The notes under the pieces were generated by a model that saw nothing but the letters and a program-made list of their open reading frames with translations, did not search any database and was not told where the DNA came from. This document shows, piece by piece, positions 33,146 through 44,460 of a DNA stretch of 64,000 nt (position 1 is its first letter; every line of letters begins with the position of its first letter). Position numbers and translations under genes: made by a program. The stretch lies in NCBI RefSeq assembly GCF_009687865.1, contig NZ_BLAE01000035.1, positions 153,727 through 217,726 on the forward strand, read 5' to 3'. The stretch is from Acrocarpospora macrocephala. GTDB taxonomy: Bacteria; Actinomycetota; Actinomycetes; Streptosporangiales; Streptosporangiaceae.

Positions 33146-34185
33146 AGCGGCCGGAAACCGGCTCGTACGGCCCAGGTGTTGTCCGGGGGGACGCACGCGC
33201 TCTCGGCCGCGAGCTCGGCCAGGATGCGGCGGTATTCGACCGTCATGCGGTCGGTCCTGGTGTGCATCTCGGTCTGCATCTGGAGCGGGAACTCCGGCCG
33301 GATCCGCTCAAGCAGCTCCCGATCCTCGTTCTGGATCTTCCGGTCCAGCTCGATGATCCCGGCCCGCTTGGCCTCGTCTGGATTGTCGTTGCGGGCGATG
33401 AACTGGCAGAAAAGGGTGTGCGTGTCGTCCACCGGGGTCGCCGTCTTGAAGAGCACGTGCCGGAGGCCGTTCTCGTACTCCATGACGTCACGGAAGACGA
33501 AGGGCTGCACGAGCTCGGAGTTGGTGACGCGGGTGGTGAACTCGCCGGTCAGGCCGGTGTTCGCGCGCTGCGCGTCGGTCAGCCGGGAGGCGTAGCTCAC
33601 CCGCGATCGCAGTCGTTCCGCGTCGCGTTCGACGGTCAGGCCGTTCATCCGCGGGCGCGAGGAGTCGCCGATCGTGCGCCGGTGCGTCCAGGCCAGGTGG
33701 GAGACGTCCAGCGCGTTATCGATCACACGAGGGGCGGAGGCCGTCCACACCTCCATGATCTCGTGGATCAGGACGTACTCGGGGTCATCGGCCTCGGGCA
33801 GCTCCGGGATCGAAGCTCGGGGCATTCCCGGGCAAATCCAGATAAGCCCATAGCGTTCGGCGACCAGAACCGACAGGGTCCGGGCTCGGGGTGGGATGGG
33901 TTTGTCGGGATCGTTCTGAGGGATTCGCGTGCAGACCCCGGACGGGGCGAAGGACCAGCCGTGGTACGGGCAGACCAGATCGCCGTTCTCCACCCAGCCC
34001 TGGGACAGGCGCGAGCCGCGATGCGGGCACTCGTCGACCGCGGCGCCGATCTCACCGTCGCGACCCGACCAGATCACGTAGTCCTCACCGAGCACTCGGA
34101 CGGCACGTGGTGAGAGCGTGAGGTCGGCGGCGTACGCGACGGGATACCAGTAGTCACGGAACGCTGGGACCTGGCTGACCAGCAT
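33142..34185 (-). CDS. Rieske non-haem iron oxygenase (VanA-like)
   Basis: 347 residues from ATG behind GGGAGGAG. N-terminal Rieske centre: CPHRGSRLSQG and CPYHGWSFAPSG; catalytic iron motif in VIDNALDVSHLAWTHR (Asp and two His). It belongs to the single-subunit oxygenases that demethylate or hydroxylate aromatics and N-methyl compounds. No ferredoxin or reductase gene is adjacent, so electrons must come from elsewhere. Two direct repeats AAGGTACGAA lie just upstream. Confidence 0.92.
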   Translation of the reverse strand: MLVSQVPAFRDYWYPVAYAADLTLSPRAVRVLGEDYVIWSGRDGEIGAAVDECPHRGSRLSQGWVENGDLVCPYHGWSFAPSGVCTRIPQNDPDKPIPPRARTLSVLVAERYGLIWICPGMPRASIPELPEADDPEYVLIHEIMEVWTASAPRVIDNALDVSHLAWTHRRTIGDSSRPRMNGLTVERDAERLRSRVSYASRLTDAQRANTGLTGEFTTRVTNSELVQPFVFRDVMEYENGLRHVLFKTATPVDDTHTLFCQFIARNDNPDEAKRAGIIELDRKIQNEDRELLERIRPEFPLQMQTEMHTRTDRMTVEYRRILAELAAESACVPPDNTWAVRAGFRPL

Positions 34186-34208
34186 CAGATCTCCTCCCGG
34201 CATTGCTT

Positions 34209-34233
34209 AAGGTACGAATAATAAAGGTACGAA
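34209..34233. promoter_or_regulatory. Direct repeats upstream of the Rieske gene
   Basis: AAGGTACGAA at 34209-34218 and again at 34224-34233, 15 bases apart, in an AT-rich stretch between the Rieske and histidine-kinase genes. A regulator-binding pair is likely; the regulator is unknown. Confidence 0.5.
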
Positions 34234-34369
34234 CCTATTTTGGCCAGGCCCAGGCTGGTCCACCGGCGTACCTCGGGAGGATGGCCGTCTTGAATCGGGG
34301 AGGCACTCCTTGGCTGAGGCTTTCCTCTGGCTTCGTGGTAGCAAGGGATGGCCCCGCTAGCGTGGAATT

Positions 34370-35737
34370 GTGGGTAAGTATTTGTTGAGATTGCGCCCAC
34401 GGTCGATTCGCGGGCGGCTCACCCTGCTCAGCGTCGTGTGTGCCCTGGTCATCCTCATTCCCATGGCCGCGGTGATGAGCACGGTCATTTCGCAGATGTT
34501 CGCCGATGTGGCCTGGCACGACACGCAGCAGCAGGCGATCCTGATAGCGGCGGCCATCCGTGGGGGCTCGTTGCCGCACGTGGTCACGCCGACCGTACCG
34601 GGCGTCGACCTGGTTCAGGTCGTCGCGCCGGACGGGCGTGTCCTGGCCGCATCCCCGGCGGCCAGGAACAAGCCGCCGATCAGCGTCGCCCGGCCCGCGC
34701 CGAACGATCCGCTGCTGGATCTGCAGACCTGCTCCAACGCCGAACCAGGCTGCCTTCGGTACAGCGCGCTCCGGGTCGACCCCCGCGCCGACTCCCCGAT
34801 CGTGCTCGCCGCCCGTCGCACCTCAACCACTCTGTCCACTGGCTTCGTCGACGCCATCGTGGCCGCGCAGGCCACTGTCCTGGTCTCGTGCGTGGCCGGG
34901 CTCACGTGGGCGGTCACCGGGCGCATCCTGCAGCCCGTGAACGCCATCCGGTCGGAGCTTGCCAAGATCACCTTCAGCGATCTGAGCCATCGCATCGCCG
35001 AACCGGCGGGAGACGATGAGATCTGCAGATTGATCCGTACCCTCAACCAGACGCTGCTGCGCCTGGAGACCGCCACGCACCAGCAGCGGCGGTTCGTCGC
35101 CGATGCCTCGCACGAGCTGCGCACCCCGGTGGCGGGATTGCGGGTCAAACTCGAGGAAGCCCAGATGCACCCGCGGGACATCGACGTGAACGGGCTGGTG
35201 GAGCACACGCTGAACGATGTCCTCCGCCTGCAGGCGATCCTGGCCGACATGCTCATGCTGGCCAGTCTCGAATCCAGCGCGGAGCGCAAACGTCAGCGGG
35301 TCGACCTGGCGGCCCTGACGCGTGCGGAACTGAAAGGGCGCGCCCATACCCCGCCCATCCGATCGAGCCTGGAGGACGGCGTCACCGTGGCGGGCGTGCC
35401 CAGCCAGCTCAGCCGGATGCTGACCAACCTGCTGGACAACGCGCAGCGGCACGCTCGGCACGTGGTCGACATCGAGGTGCACCGGGACAGCGACAGCGCG
35501 CTGGTGACGGTCTGCGATGACGGTCCCGGCATCGCGGAGGCCGATCGCGAGCGGATCTTCGAACGGTTCACCCGGCTGGACACGGCCCGCAGCCGCGGCC
35601 ACGGGGGTACGGGCCTGGGCTTGGCGATCGTCAGCGACGTGGTGCACGCCCACGCGGGAACCATTCTCGTCGGGGAGTCCGTCCACGGCGGCAGCCGTTT
35701 CGACGTGCGATTCCCCCTCCTTACCGATGCTCCGTGA
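34370..35737 (+). CDS. Sensor histidine kinase, orphan
   Basis: 455 residues from GTG. Two membrane helices (about 16-40 and 155-180) flank an extracytoplasmic sensor region; then HAMP, H-box FVADASHELRTPVAGLRV, N-box MLTNLLDNAQRHARH, and ATP lid motifs DDGPGIAEADRERIFERF and GGTGLGLAIVSDVVHAHAG. OmpR-partner type (EnvZ/PhoR-like). No response-regulator gene lies on either side, which is unusual for this class. Confidence 0.93.
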   Translation: MGKYLLRLRPRSIRGRLTLLSVVCALVILIPMAAVMSTVISQMFADVAWHDTQQQAILIAAAIRGGSLPHVVTPTVPGVDLVQVVAPDGRVLAASPAARNKPPISVARPAPNDPLLDLQTCSNAEPGCLRYSALRVDPRADSPIVLAARRTSTTLSTGFVDAIVAAQATVLVSCVAGLTWAVTGRILQPVNAIRSELAKITFSDLSHRIAEPAGDDEICRLIRTLNQTLLRLETATHQQRRFVADASHELRTPVAGLRVKLEEAQMHPRDIDVNGLVEHTLNDVLRLQAILADMLMLASLESSAERKRQRVDLAALTRAELKGRAHTPPIRSSLEDGVTVAGVPSQLSRMLTNLLDNAQRHARHVVDIEVHRDSDSALVTVCDDGPGIAEADRERIFERFTRLDTARSRGHGGTGLGLAIVSDVVHAHAGTILVGESVHGGSRFDVRFPLLTDAP

Positions 35738-35742
35738 CGCGC

Positions 35743-36684
35743 CTACCGGTGCTGAGGCAGCGCGAACGTGGTGAGGATCTCCGGGGCGGAGAAGGCGACG
35801 ATGTGGCTGATCCCGGTGGTGGTGAGGGTGAGAACCTGCAGGGTGGCGAGCATGTGGTGGCCGCCGCTCGGGAGGTAGGTCGCGAACGCGGGCTGGCCGT
35901 TGGCCTGGGTGGCCACCAGTCGCAGGTCGCCGGGGCCGGCGGGGCAGGATCCGGCGAGATGGCGGACGATGTCGTGCGGGCCTTGGAACCAGAGCGTGGT
36001 CGGGGGCATCTCCCAGATGGCGTCGCCGGACAGCAGCTCGGCGATCGTGTTCATGTCCTTGCGTTCGAACGCGGTGGCGTAGCGGGCGAGCAGCTCGCGC
36101 TGTCCCGCGGCGGTGGGTTCGGTGATCTCATCCTGGTCTGGGGCCACCTCGTCAAGGCGCGCGCGGGCGCGTCGCAGGGCGCTGTTGACGGCGGTGGTCG
36201 TGGTGCCGAGGGTCTCGGCGACTTCGGCGGCTCGCCAGCGCAGCACGTCCCGGAGGATCAGGACCGCGCGCTGCTGCGCCGGGAGGTGTTGCAGGGCGGC
36301 GATGAAAGCCAGCCGGATGCTCGCCCGGTCGGTGACGATCGTGGCGGGGTCACCCGGGCTGATCATGGCGTCAGGGATGGGTTCCAGCCACGTGACCACA
36401 GCCCGGCGGTCCTCGCCGGGGCCGCCTAGGCCGACCGGCAGCGGCTGCCGCCCGCGGCTGTTGAGCGCGGTCAGGCAGGCATTGGTGGCGATCCGGTACA
36501 GCCAGGTACGCATGGACGCCCGGCCCTCGAACGCCTCGTGGAAGCGCAGCGCGCGCAGGAAGGTCTCCTGAACGACGTCCTCGGCGTCGTGGACGGAGCC
36601 GAGCATGCGGTAGCAGTGAGCGAGGAGTTCGGGGCGGAAGCGTCCGGCCAGGACATCGAAGTCCTCATCGACTCGTGTCTCCAA
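35743..36684 (-). CDS. ECF sigma factor with C-terminal SnoaL-like domain
   Basis: 313 residues from a TTG preceded by GGGAGGG. Sigma region 2 (LLAHCYRMLGSVHDAEDVVQ, RTWLYRIATNACLTALNSR), region 4 (LQHLPAQQRAVLILRDVLRW, AEVAETLGTTTTAVNSALRR) and a ~100-residue SnoaL/NTF2-like tail (FERKDMNTIAELLSGDAIWE). This is the SigG/SigJ-like ECF type in which the tail replaces an anti-sigma factor. It diverges from an MFS gene. Confidence 0.92.
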   Translation of the reverse strand: METRVDEDFDVLAGRFRPELLAHCYRMLGSVHDAEDVVQETFLRALRFHEAFEGRASMRTWLYRIATNACLTALNSRGRQPLPVGLGGPGEDRRAVVTWLEPIPDAMISPGDPATIVTDRASIRLAFIAALQHLPAQQRAVLILRDVLRWRAAEVAETLGTTTTAVNSALRRARARLDEVAPDQDEITEPTAAGQRELLARYATAFERKDMNTIAELLSGDAIWEMPPTTLWFQGPHDIVRHLAGSCPAGPGDLRLVATQANGQPAFATYLPSGGHHMLATLQVLTLTTTGISHIVAFSAPEILTTFALPQHR

Positions 36685-36809
36685 CTCCGACCCTCCCTGA
36701 CGAGTTCTCCTCGTACAGACCATATGCGGAAAAAATCTCACCGCCCGAGCGGCGACTTTCGCCGGTGCCCGTGGTCTGTATCCCAGGAAATCGTTCAAAG
36801 GATCTTTAT

Positions 36810-38321
36810 ATGCGAACACTGACGGGCGTCATTGCAGGGAGGCGGGAGTGGAGCGGGCTGGCCGTGCTGGCTCTGCCGACCATACTGCTGTCCCTGGACC
36901 AGAGTGTGCTGTACCTCGCGCTGCCGCATCTGAGCGCGGATCTCGCGGCGGGCAGCACCCAGACCTTGTGGATCATCGATATCTACGGGTTCATGCTCGC
37001 GGGTTTCCTCGTCACGATGGGGACCCTGGGCGACCGGATCGGACGCCGGAGGCTGCTGCTGATCGGGGCCGCCGCGTTCGGCGTCGCCAGCGTGGTCGCC
37101 GCCTACTCCACCAGCGCGGAGCTCCTGATCGTGACCCGGGCGCTGATGGGAGTCGCCGGGGCGACACTGATGCCGTCGACCCTGGCGCTGATCACCGACA
37201 TGTTCGCCGAGCCCAAGCAGCGGGGCATGGCGATCGCGGCGTGGTTCGGCTGCCTGATGGTCGGCGGTGCGCTCGGCCCGGTCGTCGGCGGTGCCCTCCT
37301 GGAGAACTTCTGGTGGGGTTCGGTCTTCCTCATGGGCGTGCCCGTGATGGTTCTGCTCCTGGTCCTGGGCCCGGTGCTGCTGCCCGAGTCCCGGGATGCG
37401 ACCCTCGGCCGGCTGGACGTGCCCAGCGTCGTGCTGTCCCTGGCCACGATCCTGCCGGTCGTCTACGGCATCAAGGAACTGTCCAAAGGCGGCCCGGCTT
37501 CCCTGCTGGCTGTCGTGGCCGGAGTGGTGGTCGGGGTCGCTTTCGTACGCAGGCAGCGGAAGCTGGCCAGCCCGCTCCTGGACCTCCGGCTGTTCGCCAA
37601 CCGTACTTTCGGCGCCGCGATGCTCATCTTGTTGCTCGGCTCGGTGACCACGGGTGGGATCTATCTGCTGGTCAGCCTCTACCTGCAGGCGGTCGAGGGG
37701 CTCTCGCCGCTGCGCGCGGGCCTGTGGCTGGTGCCCTCGGCCGTGGCGATCGTCATCGGCTCCATGCTGGCCCCCGGCCTCGCGCAGCGTTTTCGTCCCG
37801 CGTACGTCATCGCCGCCGGCCTGACGGTGACCGCGCTGGGCTACCTGCTGCTCAGCCAGGTCGGCAGTACCGACGGGTTGCCCTTGCTGGTGGGCGGCTT
37901 CGTGCTGGCCTTCTTCGGCGCCGGTCCCATGGGGGCACTGGGCACCGGCCTGGTCGTGGGCTCCGCGCCACCGCGCCGGGCGGGCTCGGCGGCGTCGATC
38001 TCCGAAACGGGCAACCATCTCGGCATCGCGCTGGGCATCGCCGTCATGGGCAGTATCGGCGCCGCGGTGTACTCCGCGCGACTGGCCGTCCCCGCGGGCG
38101 TTCCCTCCGGCGTGGCCGAGGCCTCGCGGGAGAGCATCACTGCCGCCGCGACCGCGGCCGCCGGGCTGACCGGTGGTCTCGGCCCCGAACTGCTGGATGC
38201 CGCGCGGCGGGCGTTCACCGCCGGGCTGAACGTCTCGGCCGTCGTGGGCGCGGGCCTGTTCATCGCGCTGGCCGTCCTGGCGGCGGTGGGTCTGCGCCAG
38301 GTACGGCCCGGCGGGCACTGA
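36810..38321 (+). CDS. MFS transporter, DHA2 (QacA/SmvA-like)
   Basis: 503 residues behind AAAGGA. About 14 helices with LDQSVLYLALPHLSADL (helix 1), GTLGDRIGRRRLLLIGAAAF (motif A) and RALMGVAGATLMPSTLALIT. Typical of proton-coupled export of cationic dyes and antibiotics. It is divergent from the ECF sigma factor, with a 125-base shared control region, and is followed 31 bases later by a RibD-like reductase. Confidence 0.92.
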   Translation: MRTLTGVIAGRREWSGLAVLALPTILLSLDQSVLYLALPHLSADLAAGSTQTLWIIDIYGFMLAGFLVTMGTLGDRIGRRRLLLIGAAAFGVASVVAAYSTSAELLIVTRALMGVAGATLMPSTLALITDMFAEPKQRGMAIAAWFGCLMVGGALGPVVGGALLENFWWGSVFLMGVPVMVLLLVLGPVLLPESRDATLGRLDVPSVVLSLATILPVVYGIKELSKGGPASLLAVVAGVVVGVAFVRRQRKLASPLLDLRLFANRTFGAAMLILLLGSVTTGGIYLLVSLYLQAVEGLSPLRAGLWLVPSAVAIVIGSMLAPGLAQRFRPAYVIAAGLTVTALGYLLLSQVGSTDGLPLLVGGFVLAFFGAGPMGALGTGLVVGSAPPRRAGSAASISETGNHLGIALGIAVMGSIGAAVYSARLAVPAGVPSGVAEASRESITAAATAAAGLTGGLGPELLDAARRAFTAGLNVSAVVGAGLFIALAVLAAVGLRQVRPGGH

Positions 38322-38352
38322 ACTTATCCGAACCCCATCTCAAGGAGTCACC

Positions 38353-38901
38353 ATGGGCATGATCTTGCTGGATATGACGATGTCGCTGGACGGATTCATC
38401 GCCGGGCCGAACGGCGAAGATCGCGGCCTCCATCACTGGTGGTTCTCGCCTGCTGAGGGCGACCGTCAGGTCATCACCGAGCTCATCCGGAACACGGGAG
38501 CCGTGATCATGGGCCGGCGCACGTACGACCTCGGAGCCGAGCAGGACGGCTTCCTCGATAACCCCTTCGACGTGGAACACTTCGTGCTTTCCCACGATCG
38601 CCCCGAAAAGCCCGCGAAGGGGGAGACGTCGTTCACCTTCGTCTCCGACGGCATTTACGCCGCGGTCCGGATGGCGAAATCGGTGGCGGGGGACCGGGAC
38701 ATCGTCGTGGCGGGCGGTGCGGACGTCGCCGGCCAGTGCCTGGCGGCCGGCCTGATCGACGAGATGCGGATCGCGCTGGCGCCGGTGCTGATCGGTGCTG
38801 GGATCCGCCTGTTCGACTCGTCTGCTGCCGGCAGCCTGGACAAGGTCTCAGTGATCGATTCTCCGTTGATCACGCATCTCAGATTCCGCCTCCAGAAATG
38901 A
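38353..38901 (+). CDS. Dihydrofolate-reductase-fold (RibD C-terminal) protein
   Basis: 182 residues behind AAGGAG. MILLDMTMSLDGFIAGPNG, VIMGRRTYDLG, IVVAGGADVAGQCLAAGLID and MRIALAPVLIGAGIRLFDS are the usual marks of RibD/YwjB-like NADPH-binding reductases. The natural substrate of stand-alone members is unknown. Same strand as the preceding MFS gene and probably co-transcribed. Confidence 0.88.
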   Translation: MGMILLDMTMSLDGFIAGPNGEDRGLHHWWFSPAEGDRQVITELIRNTGAVIMGRRTYDLGAEQDGFLDNPFDVEHFVLSHDRPEKPAKGETSFTFVSDGIYAAVRMAKSVAGDRDIVVAGGADVAGQCLAAGLIDEMRIALAPVLIGAGIRLFDSSAAGSLDKVSVIDSPLITHLRFRLQK

Positions 38902-40895
<1,994 letters not shown>

Positions 40896-40907
40896 CCCGT
40901 TAACCGG

Positions 40908-40946
40908 CGAACGGATCCGATCGGTACGACCGACCGGATCCGTTCG
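40908..40946 (+). terminator. Terminator after the xylanase
   Basis: Arms CGAACGGATCCG (40908-40919) and CGGATCCGTTCG (40935-40946) pair perfectly around a 15-base loop, 12 bases after the stop. No strong U tract. Confidence 0.75.
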
Positions 40947-41014
40947 GCGTATCGAAAGGCGGCGGCCAGGCCGCACCAGACGGCTACGCTCTGCTCTGCG
41001 AGAGGTGGTGGGTG

Positions 41015-41608
41015 ATGCGCTATCGCAGAGCGGTGGAGAGGCTTCGGACGCTCGCCGAGGCCTGCGAGCGGACCAAGCTACTGCAGCTGGAGGAACCTTT
41101 CCTACACGAGGCCTATGTGTTCGGCGACCTGCTCGCCGGTGCGGATCCGCTCGACCACGTGCAGGTCGCTTTCGTACTGAACCTCCCACCTGAAGAGGTC
41201 CCCTGGGAGTCGCATCCCCCTGGCACCGCGTGGCTGGTCGATCTCTTCCGGCTAGACAAGGGCGGGGTCGCCTATTGGTGGCGCTCCCACCTGGATCCCG
41301 TATGGAACCACCTCATCCGCGGCCCGGTCCGGTTCTGGTCGCTGGACGGCCCAGATGAGGTCGTGCTCGACGCGCTGTCCGAGCGTCGTTTCGACCACCT
41401 GCGACAGGTGATCCCAGACCCCGGCGAAGAACATGCTCAGACGGCTGAGGAACTTCGGGCAGCGCTGCGCCACCTGCGCGCCGTCCATGAAAGGTATTGG
41501 GATCACGAGTGGCGCCATGAGCATCGGGGGTCCGGTCGCTATCCAGAGCACTATCTGTGGGAGGCCGTTCAAGGCTATCTGGACCTCCTCGACGCGCATG
41601 ATGGGTGA
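41015..41608 (+). CDS. Conserved hypothetical protein (DUF7711-like)
   Basis: 197 residues behind GAGAGGTGG; GTG at 41012 is an alternative start. Mostly alpha-helical and acidic, with FLHEAYVFGDLLAGADPLDH and VQVAFVLNLPPEEVPWESHP. The LHEAYVFGDLL... D(H)V phrase is reminiscent of nucleotidyltransferase-like accessory proteins, but I do not recognise a function. Coupled to the following antitoxin-like gene. Confidence 0.7.
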   Translation: MRYRRAVERLRTLAEACERTKLLQLEEPFLHEAYVFGDLLAGADPLDHVQVAFVLNLPPEEVPWESHPPGTAWLVDLFRLDKGGVAYWWRSHLDPVWNHLIRGPVRFWSLDGPDEVVLDALSERRFDHLRQVIPDPGEEHAQTAEELRAALRHLRAVHERYWDHEWRHEHRGSGRYPEHYLWEAVQGYLDLLDAHDG

Positions 41609-41883
41609 ATGATCAGATTCGCCAGTTCGCCGAGGGGCGGGGTGTGACAGCGATGCCCAACCATGCCGAGCTGACCACACGGCAGGCGGCGGACCTGCTG
41701 AACGTGTCCAGGCCCTACCTCATCGGGCTGCTCGAGGCGGGAAAGATTCCGCATCGGCTCGTCGGGCGGCGCCGGCGTGTCCGGTTCGAGGATCTCATGG
41801 CCTACAAGCGCCAGAGCGATGCCGGCAGGCGCAAGGCCGCTGACGACCTCATTTCCCTCAGCGAGGAACTGGACCTGTACTGA
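41605..41883 (+). CDS. Excisionase-type HTH protein, probable antitoxin
   Basis: Up to 92 residues from the GTG that overlaps the preceding stop; GTG 41644 is a plausible later start. It has the MerR/excisionase helix LTTRQAADLLNVSRPYLIGL and EAGKIPHRLVGRRRRVRFED, and an acidic tail ISLSEELDLY as in antitoxins paired with PIN toxins. The stop overlaps the ATG of a frameshifted PIN-type toxin remnant, which fits a decayed toxin-antitoxin pair. Confidence 0.75.
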   Translation: MNDQIRQFAEGRGVTAMPNHAELTTRQAADLLNVSRPYLIGLLEAGKIPHRLVGRRRRVRFEDLMAYKRQSDAGRRKAADDLISLSEELDLY

Positions 41884-42052
41884 TGGCGTTCGCCGTGGTG
41901 TACGACGCGCATGTGCTGTACGGCAATGAGGTCCGCGACCCTGCTCATCCGGATCGCCCTATCCGGTGCGGTCCGGGCACATTGGACCAACGAGATTCTC
42001 GGTTCGAACCAATTGGATGCGACGCCCGCGACGGAGCGGCGCATGAGCCGGA
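41883..42052 (+). pseudogene. PIN-domain toxin remnant (frameshifted)
   Basis: Opens MAFAVVYDAHVLYGNEVRD, the start of a PIN/VapC-like ribonuclease. After base ~41940 the sense continues only in the next frame as LLIRIALSGAVRAHWTNEIL, so one extra C in the GACC run broke the frame. The rest is a short degenerate stub before the convergent oxygenase. No active toxin is made. Confidence 0.8.
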
Positions 42053-44356
42053 TCAGACGGGAATCTTCCAGGTCTTCGTGAGCCAGGCTAGGTCTGCCTC
42101 GTTACGGGTACGGGCGAGACGCTCTCGTTCGAAGAGCGCCTCGGTCTTGGTCAGCACGAGGGTGTACGGCCGGCCCTGCCGCCTGGTCTCGTGGCGGACC
42201 GGCAACTCGGCCATATCTATCAGAGCGTGGACATGCGCTCGGCCCGCCTTCGCGAGCGGCCACGCGAAGGTACGCCGCTTCGGGTCCCGGAGGAACGCGC
42301 CAAGCGTCGCGCACAGATCACACGCGCAGCCGGTGGGCGGCTCGATCGACCAGTCATCGGGCGCGCGCTGCGGCTGGGCGAGCGACGACCGGATCCGTTC
42401 GGCGCAGCCGACGGCCAGTTCGTCGAAACCGCGGCCGGTGTGTGCTGGCAGGGTCCCGGCAGCCCGCAGCGCGGCCGTCACAAGCAGGATCACCTGGTCG
42501 CCGTCCGCATGTCCGAGCTTGACGGCGTCGTCCAGCACTGCGTCCGACCCGGCCTGAGCCGCGGCCGTGAGGATGCCGGCGAACGGTCGGCCAAGGTCGG
42601 CCAGCCACTCGTCTTGGCCGTTGGAGGATGGCCCTGTGAGTGAGGGTCGGACTCCGCCCGCGAACCACTCCCACGACAGGTCCAGGACACGGCGGGCGGT
42701 CGTGACCCCCTCGCTCCCGGTGGCCAGCAAGGCCGTGCACAGTTGCGGGAGACCCGAGAGCCATTCCAGCAGCTCCGGGGAATATCCGAGGGTTCCAGGC
42801 CGCCAAGCTTCGGACCAGTCGCGCAGGAGAGCGGCCATCCAGGTTTGGCCGTAGTGCGCGGCCAGGTCCACGAGCGCTGACGCGTGGTCAGGAACCAGTC
42901 GCTCAAGCTGGAACGGGTGTAGGAGCATCGCGGCCGTCTCCGCGTCATCCAGTCCCTTGACGGTCCCGAGTGCTCTTCCGAGGAGTTCGTCCTGCGGACC
43001 GGAACGGACCGCAGCGTCCCAGAACGGCACCAAGGCCTGTGCCGCGTCGCGGGCGTTCGTGACGTCTCCCGCGCGGATCATCTTGCCGAGTTCGTCCAGC
43101 GCCCAGGCTGGGGATGCCTGGGCTCTGTTGGCGAAGCCCTGATTCCGGGGCCAGACGACGACCGCCGCCCGCCGGTACCAGCGGTCCAGTGTGTTGCCAT
43201 AGTTGCCCATATAGCCCTCGTACTCCGAGGCGTAGGGCGTAAGACCAGCCGATGGAGTCGTCGCAGCCACCTCCGCGTCGCGGAGAGTCAGCGAGATCTC
43301 CTCGGGTTGGCCTCCCCCCGGACCGACCCAGTGCGCGAGCGTGATGTCCGAATCGATCAAGTCCTGAAGAACGTACTGCCCGTCGTCGGCTTCGTCGGAG
43401 TCCTCCTCCAAGTAGTCGTCATAGTCGTAGTCCTCCTCATCGGAATCGATGGCATCCCAGGTTTCCTGGATTTCCGCCAGGGCCAGTACCACGTCACAGC
43501 CCGCCTTGTCCGCTGCCGCCCTCAACAGGGCGGCACGGTCGGCGTCGGCGCCCTTCAGCCGGGACCAGCTCAGCCCCCGGGCGGTGTACTCATGATCGAG
43601 CAGGTACGCCAACCGCGTTGGCGGATCGGCCTGGCCGCCGCCGTACGCGAGGGTGACCGGAGTCGCGAAGTGCTCGTCGAGACAGGCTGCGAGCTCACCA
43701 GCCAGCGTGTCCTCGGCTGAGGCGCTGCTGTCTCCCGTCAAGAGCAGGTTGTACGTGAGGGTGATCCGGTTCCCCGTCTTTACCGGGAGGACCTGGTGAC
43801 GGCAGTCGGCATAGAAGGCGACCAGCGAGACCGCGACCTTCGACCCCCGGTACTCCGCGGTCTGGCCGCGGTGTTCGATGAGGAGCTCACCGCCGGTGTG
43901 CGCGGACGGCAGCGTCACCACCAAGGTGCCGACCATGGAGTCGTCCTTCTCGGAGTCTTGGTGTGTGACGAAGAATTGGCCGGTCTCATACACGAGCATG
44001 GAATGGAAGTCCGGCGTGAGCTCGCAGTGCGGTGGCAGTCCCAGCTCGTCGCGCATCACCTCGAGGACGGCCTTGAACGCGTCTGTCCACTCCATGCGCA
44101 CCAGGTCCTTGGGGATCTCCCAGGTATCGCGGACCTCCGGGTCGGTCAGGGTCTGCTCGCCACGCCCGAACCGCGCACGGTGGCCGAGCCCGCGCAACCG
44201 GATGGCCTGCTCCTCGGAGACAGGGAACTGAAGCGGACCGAGTCCGTCGACCGCCACCGACAGATCGGCCATGAAGAGTTTTCGGTAGACACTCGACGCG
44301 GGAGACTTCGCCTCACCGAGCAGCTCAGCAAGTCGTTCGCGGGCCGTCCCAGGCAT
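42053..44356 (-). CDS. Large 2OG-Fe(II) oxygenase-domain protein
   Basis: 767 residues. The first ~210 carry a prolyl-hydroxylase-like fold with FFVTHQDSEKDDSMVGTLVV (HxD) and ADCRHQVLPVKTGNRITLTY (distal His and Arg). The remaining ~550 residues are helical, with an acidic patch (SDEEDYDYDDYLEEDSDEAD), and match no domain I recognise. Possibly a protein or nucleic-acid hydroxylase with a scaffold tail. Confidence 0.8.
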   Translation of the reverse strand: MPGTARERLAELLGEAKSPASSVYRKLFMADLSVAVDGLGPLQFPVSEEQAIRLRGLGHRARFGRGEQTLTDPEVRDTWEIPKDLVRMEWTDAFKAVLEVMRDELGLPPHCELTPDFHSMLVYETGQFFVTHQDSEKDDSMVGTLVVTLPSAHTGGELLIEHRGQTAEYRGSKVAVSLVAFYADCRHQVLPVKTGNRITLTYNLLLTGDSSASAEDTLAGELAACLDEHFATPVTLAYGGGQADPPTRLAYLLDHEYTARGLSWSRLKGADADRAALLRAAADKAGCDVVLALAEIQETWDAIDSDEEDYDYDDYLEEDSDEADDGQYVLQDLIDSDITLAHWVGPGGGQPEEISLTLRDAEVAATTPSAGLTPYASEYEGYMGNYGNTLDRWYRRAAVVVWPRNQGFANRAQASPAWALDELGKMIRAGDVTNARDAAQALVPFWDAAVRSGPQDELLGRALGTVKGLDDAETAAMLLHPFQLERLVPDHASALVDLAAHYGQTWMAALLRDWSEAWRPGTLGYSPELLEWLSGLPQLCTALLATGSEGVTTARRVLDLSWEWFAGGVRPSLTGPSSNGQDEWLADLGRPFAGILTAAAQAGSDAVLDDAVKLGHADGDQVILLVTAALRAAGTLPAHTGRGFDELAVGCAERIRSSLAQPQRAPDDWSIEPPTGCACDLCATLGAFLRDPKRRTFAWPLAKAGRAHVHALIDMAELPVRHETRRQGRPYTLVLTKTEALFERERLARTRNEADLAWLTKTWKIPV

Positions 44357-44460
44357 GAAACACCCTCTTCACGTGAAACCCAAATCATCCGCTGACCTCA
44401 TGAAACTCGATATGGGCCCAGCGTCCGACACACCCGTCCCTCGCGATGCAGACTGAGATC

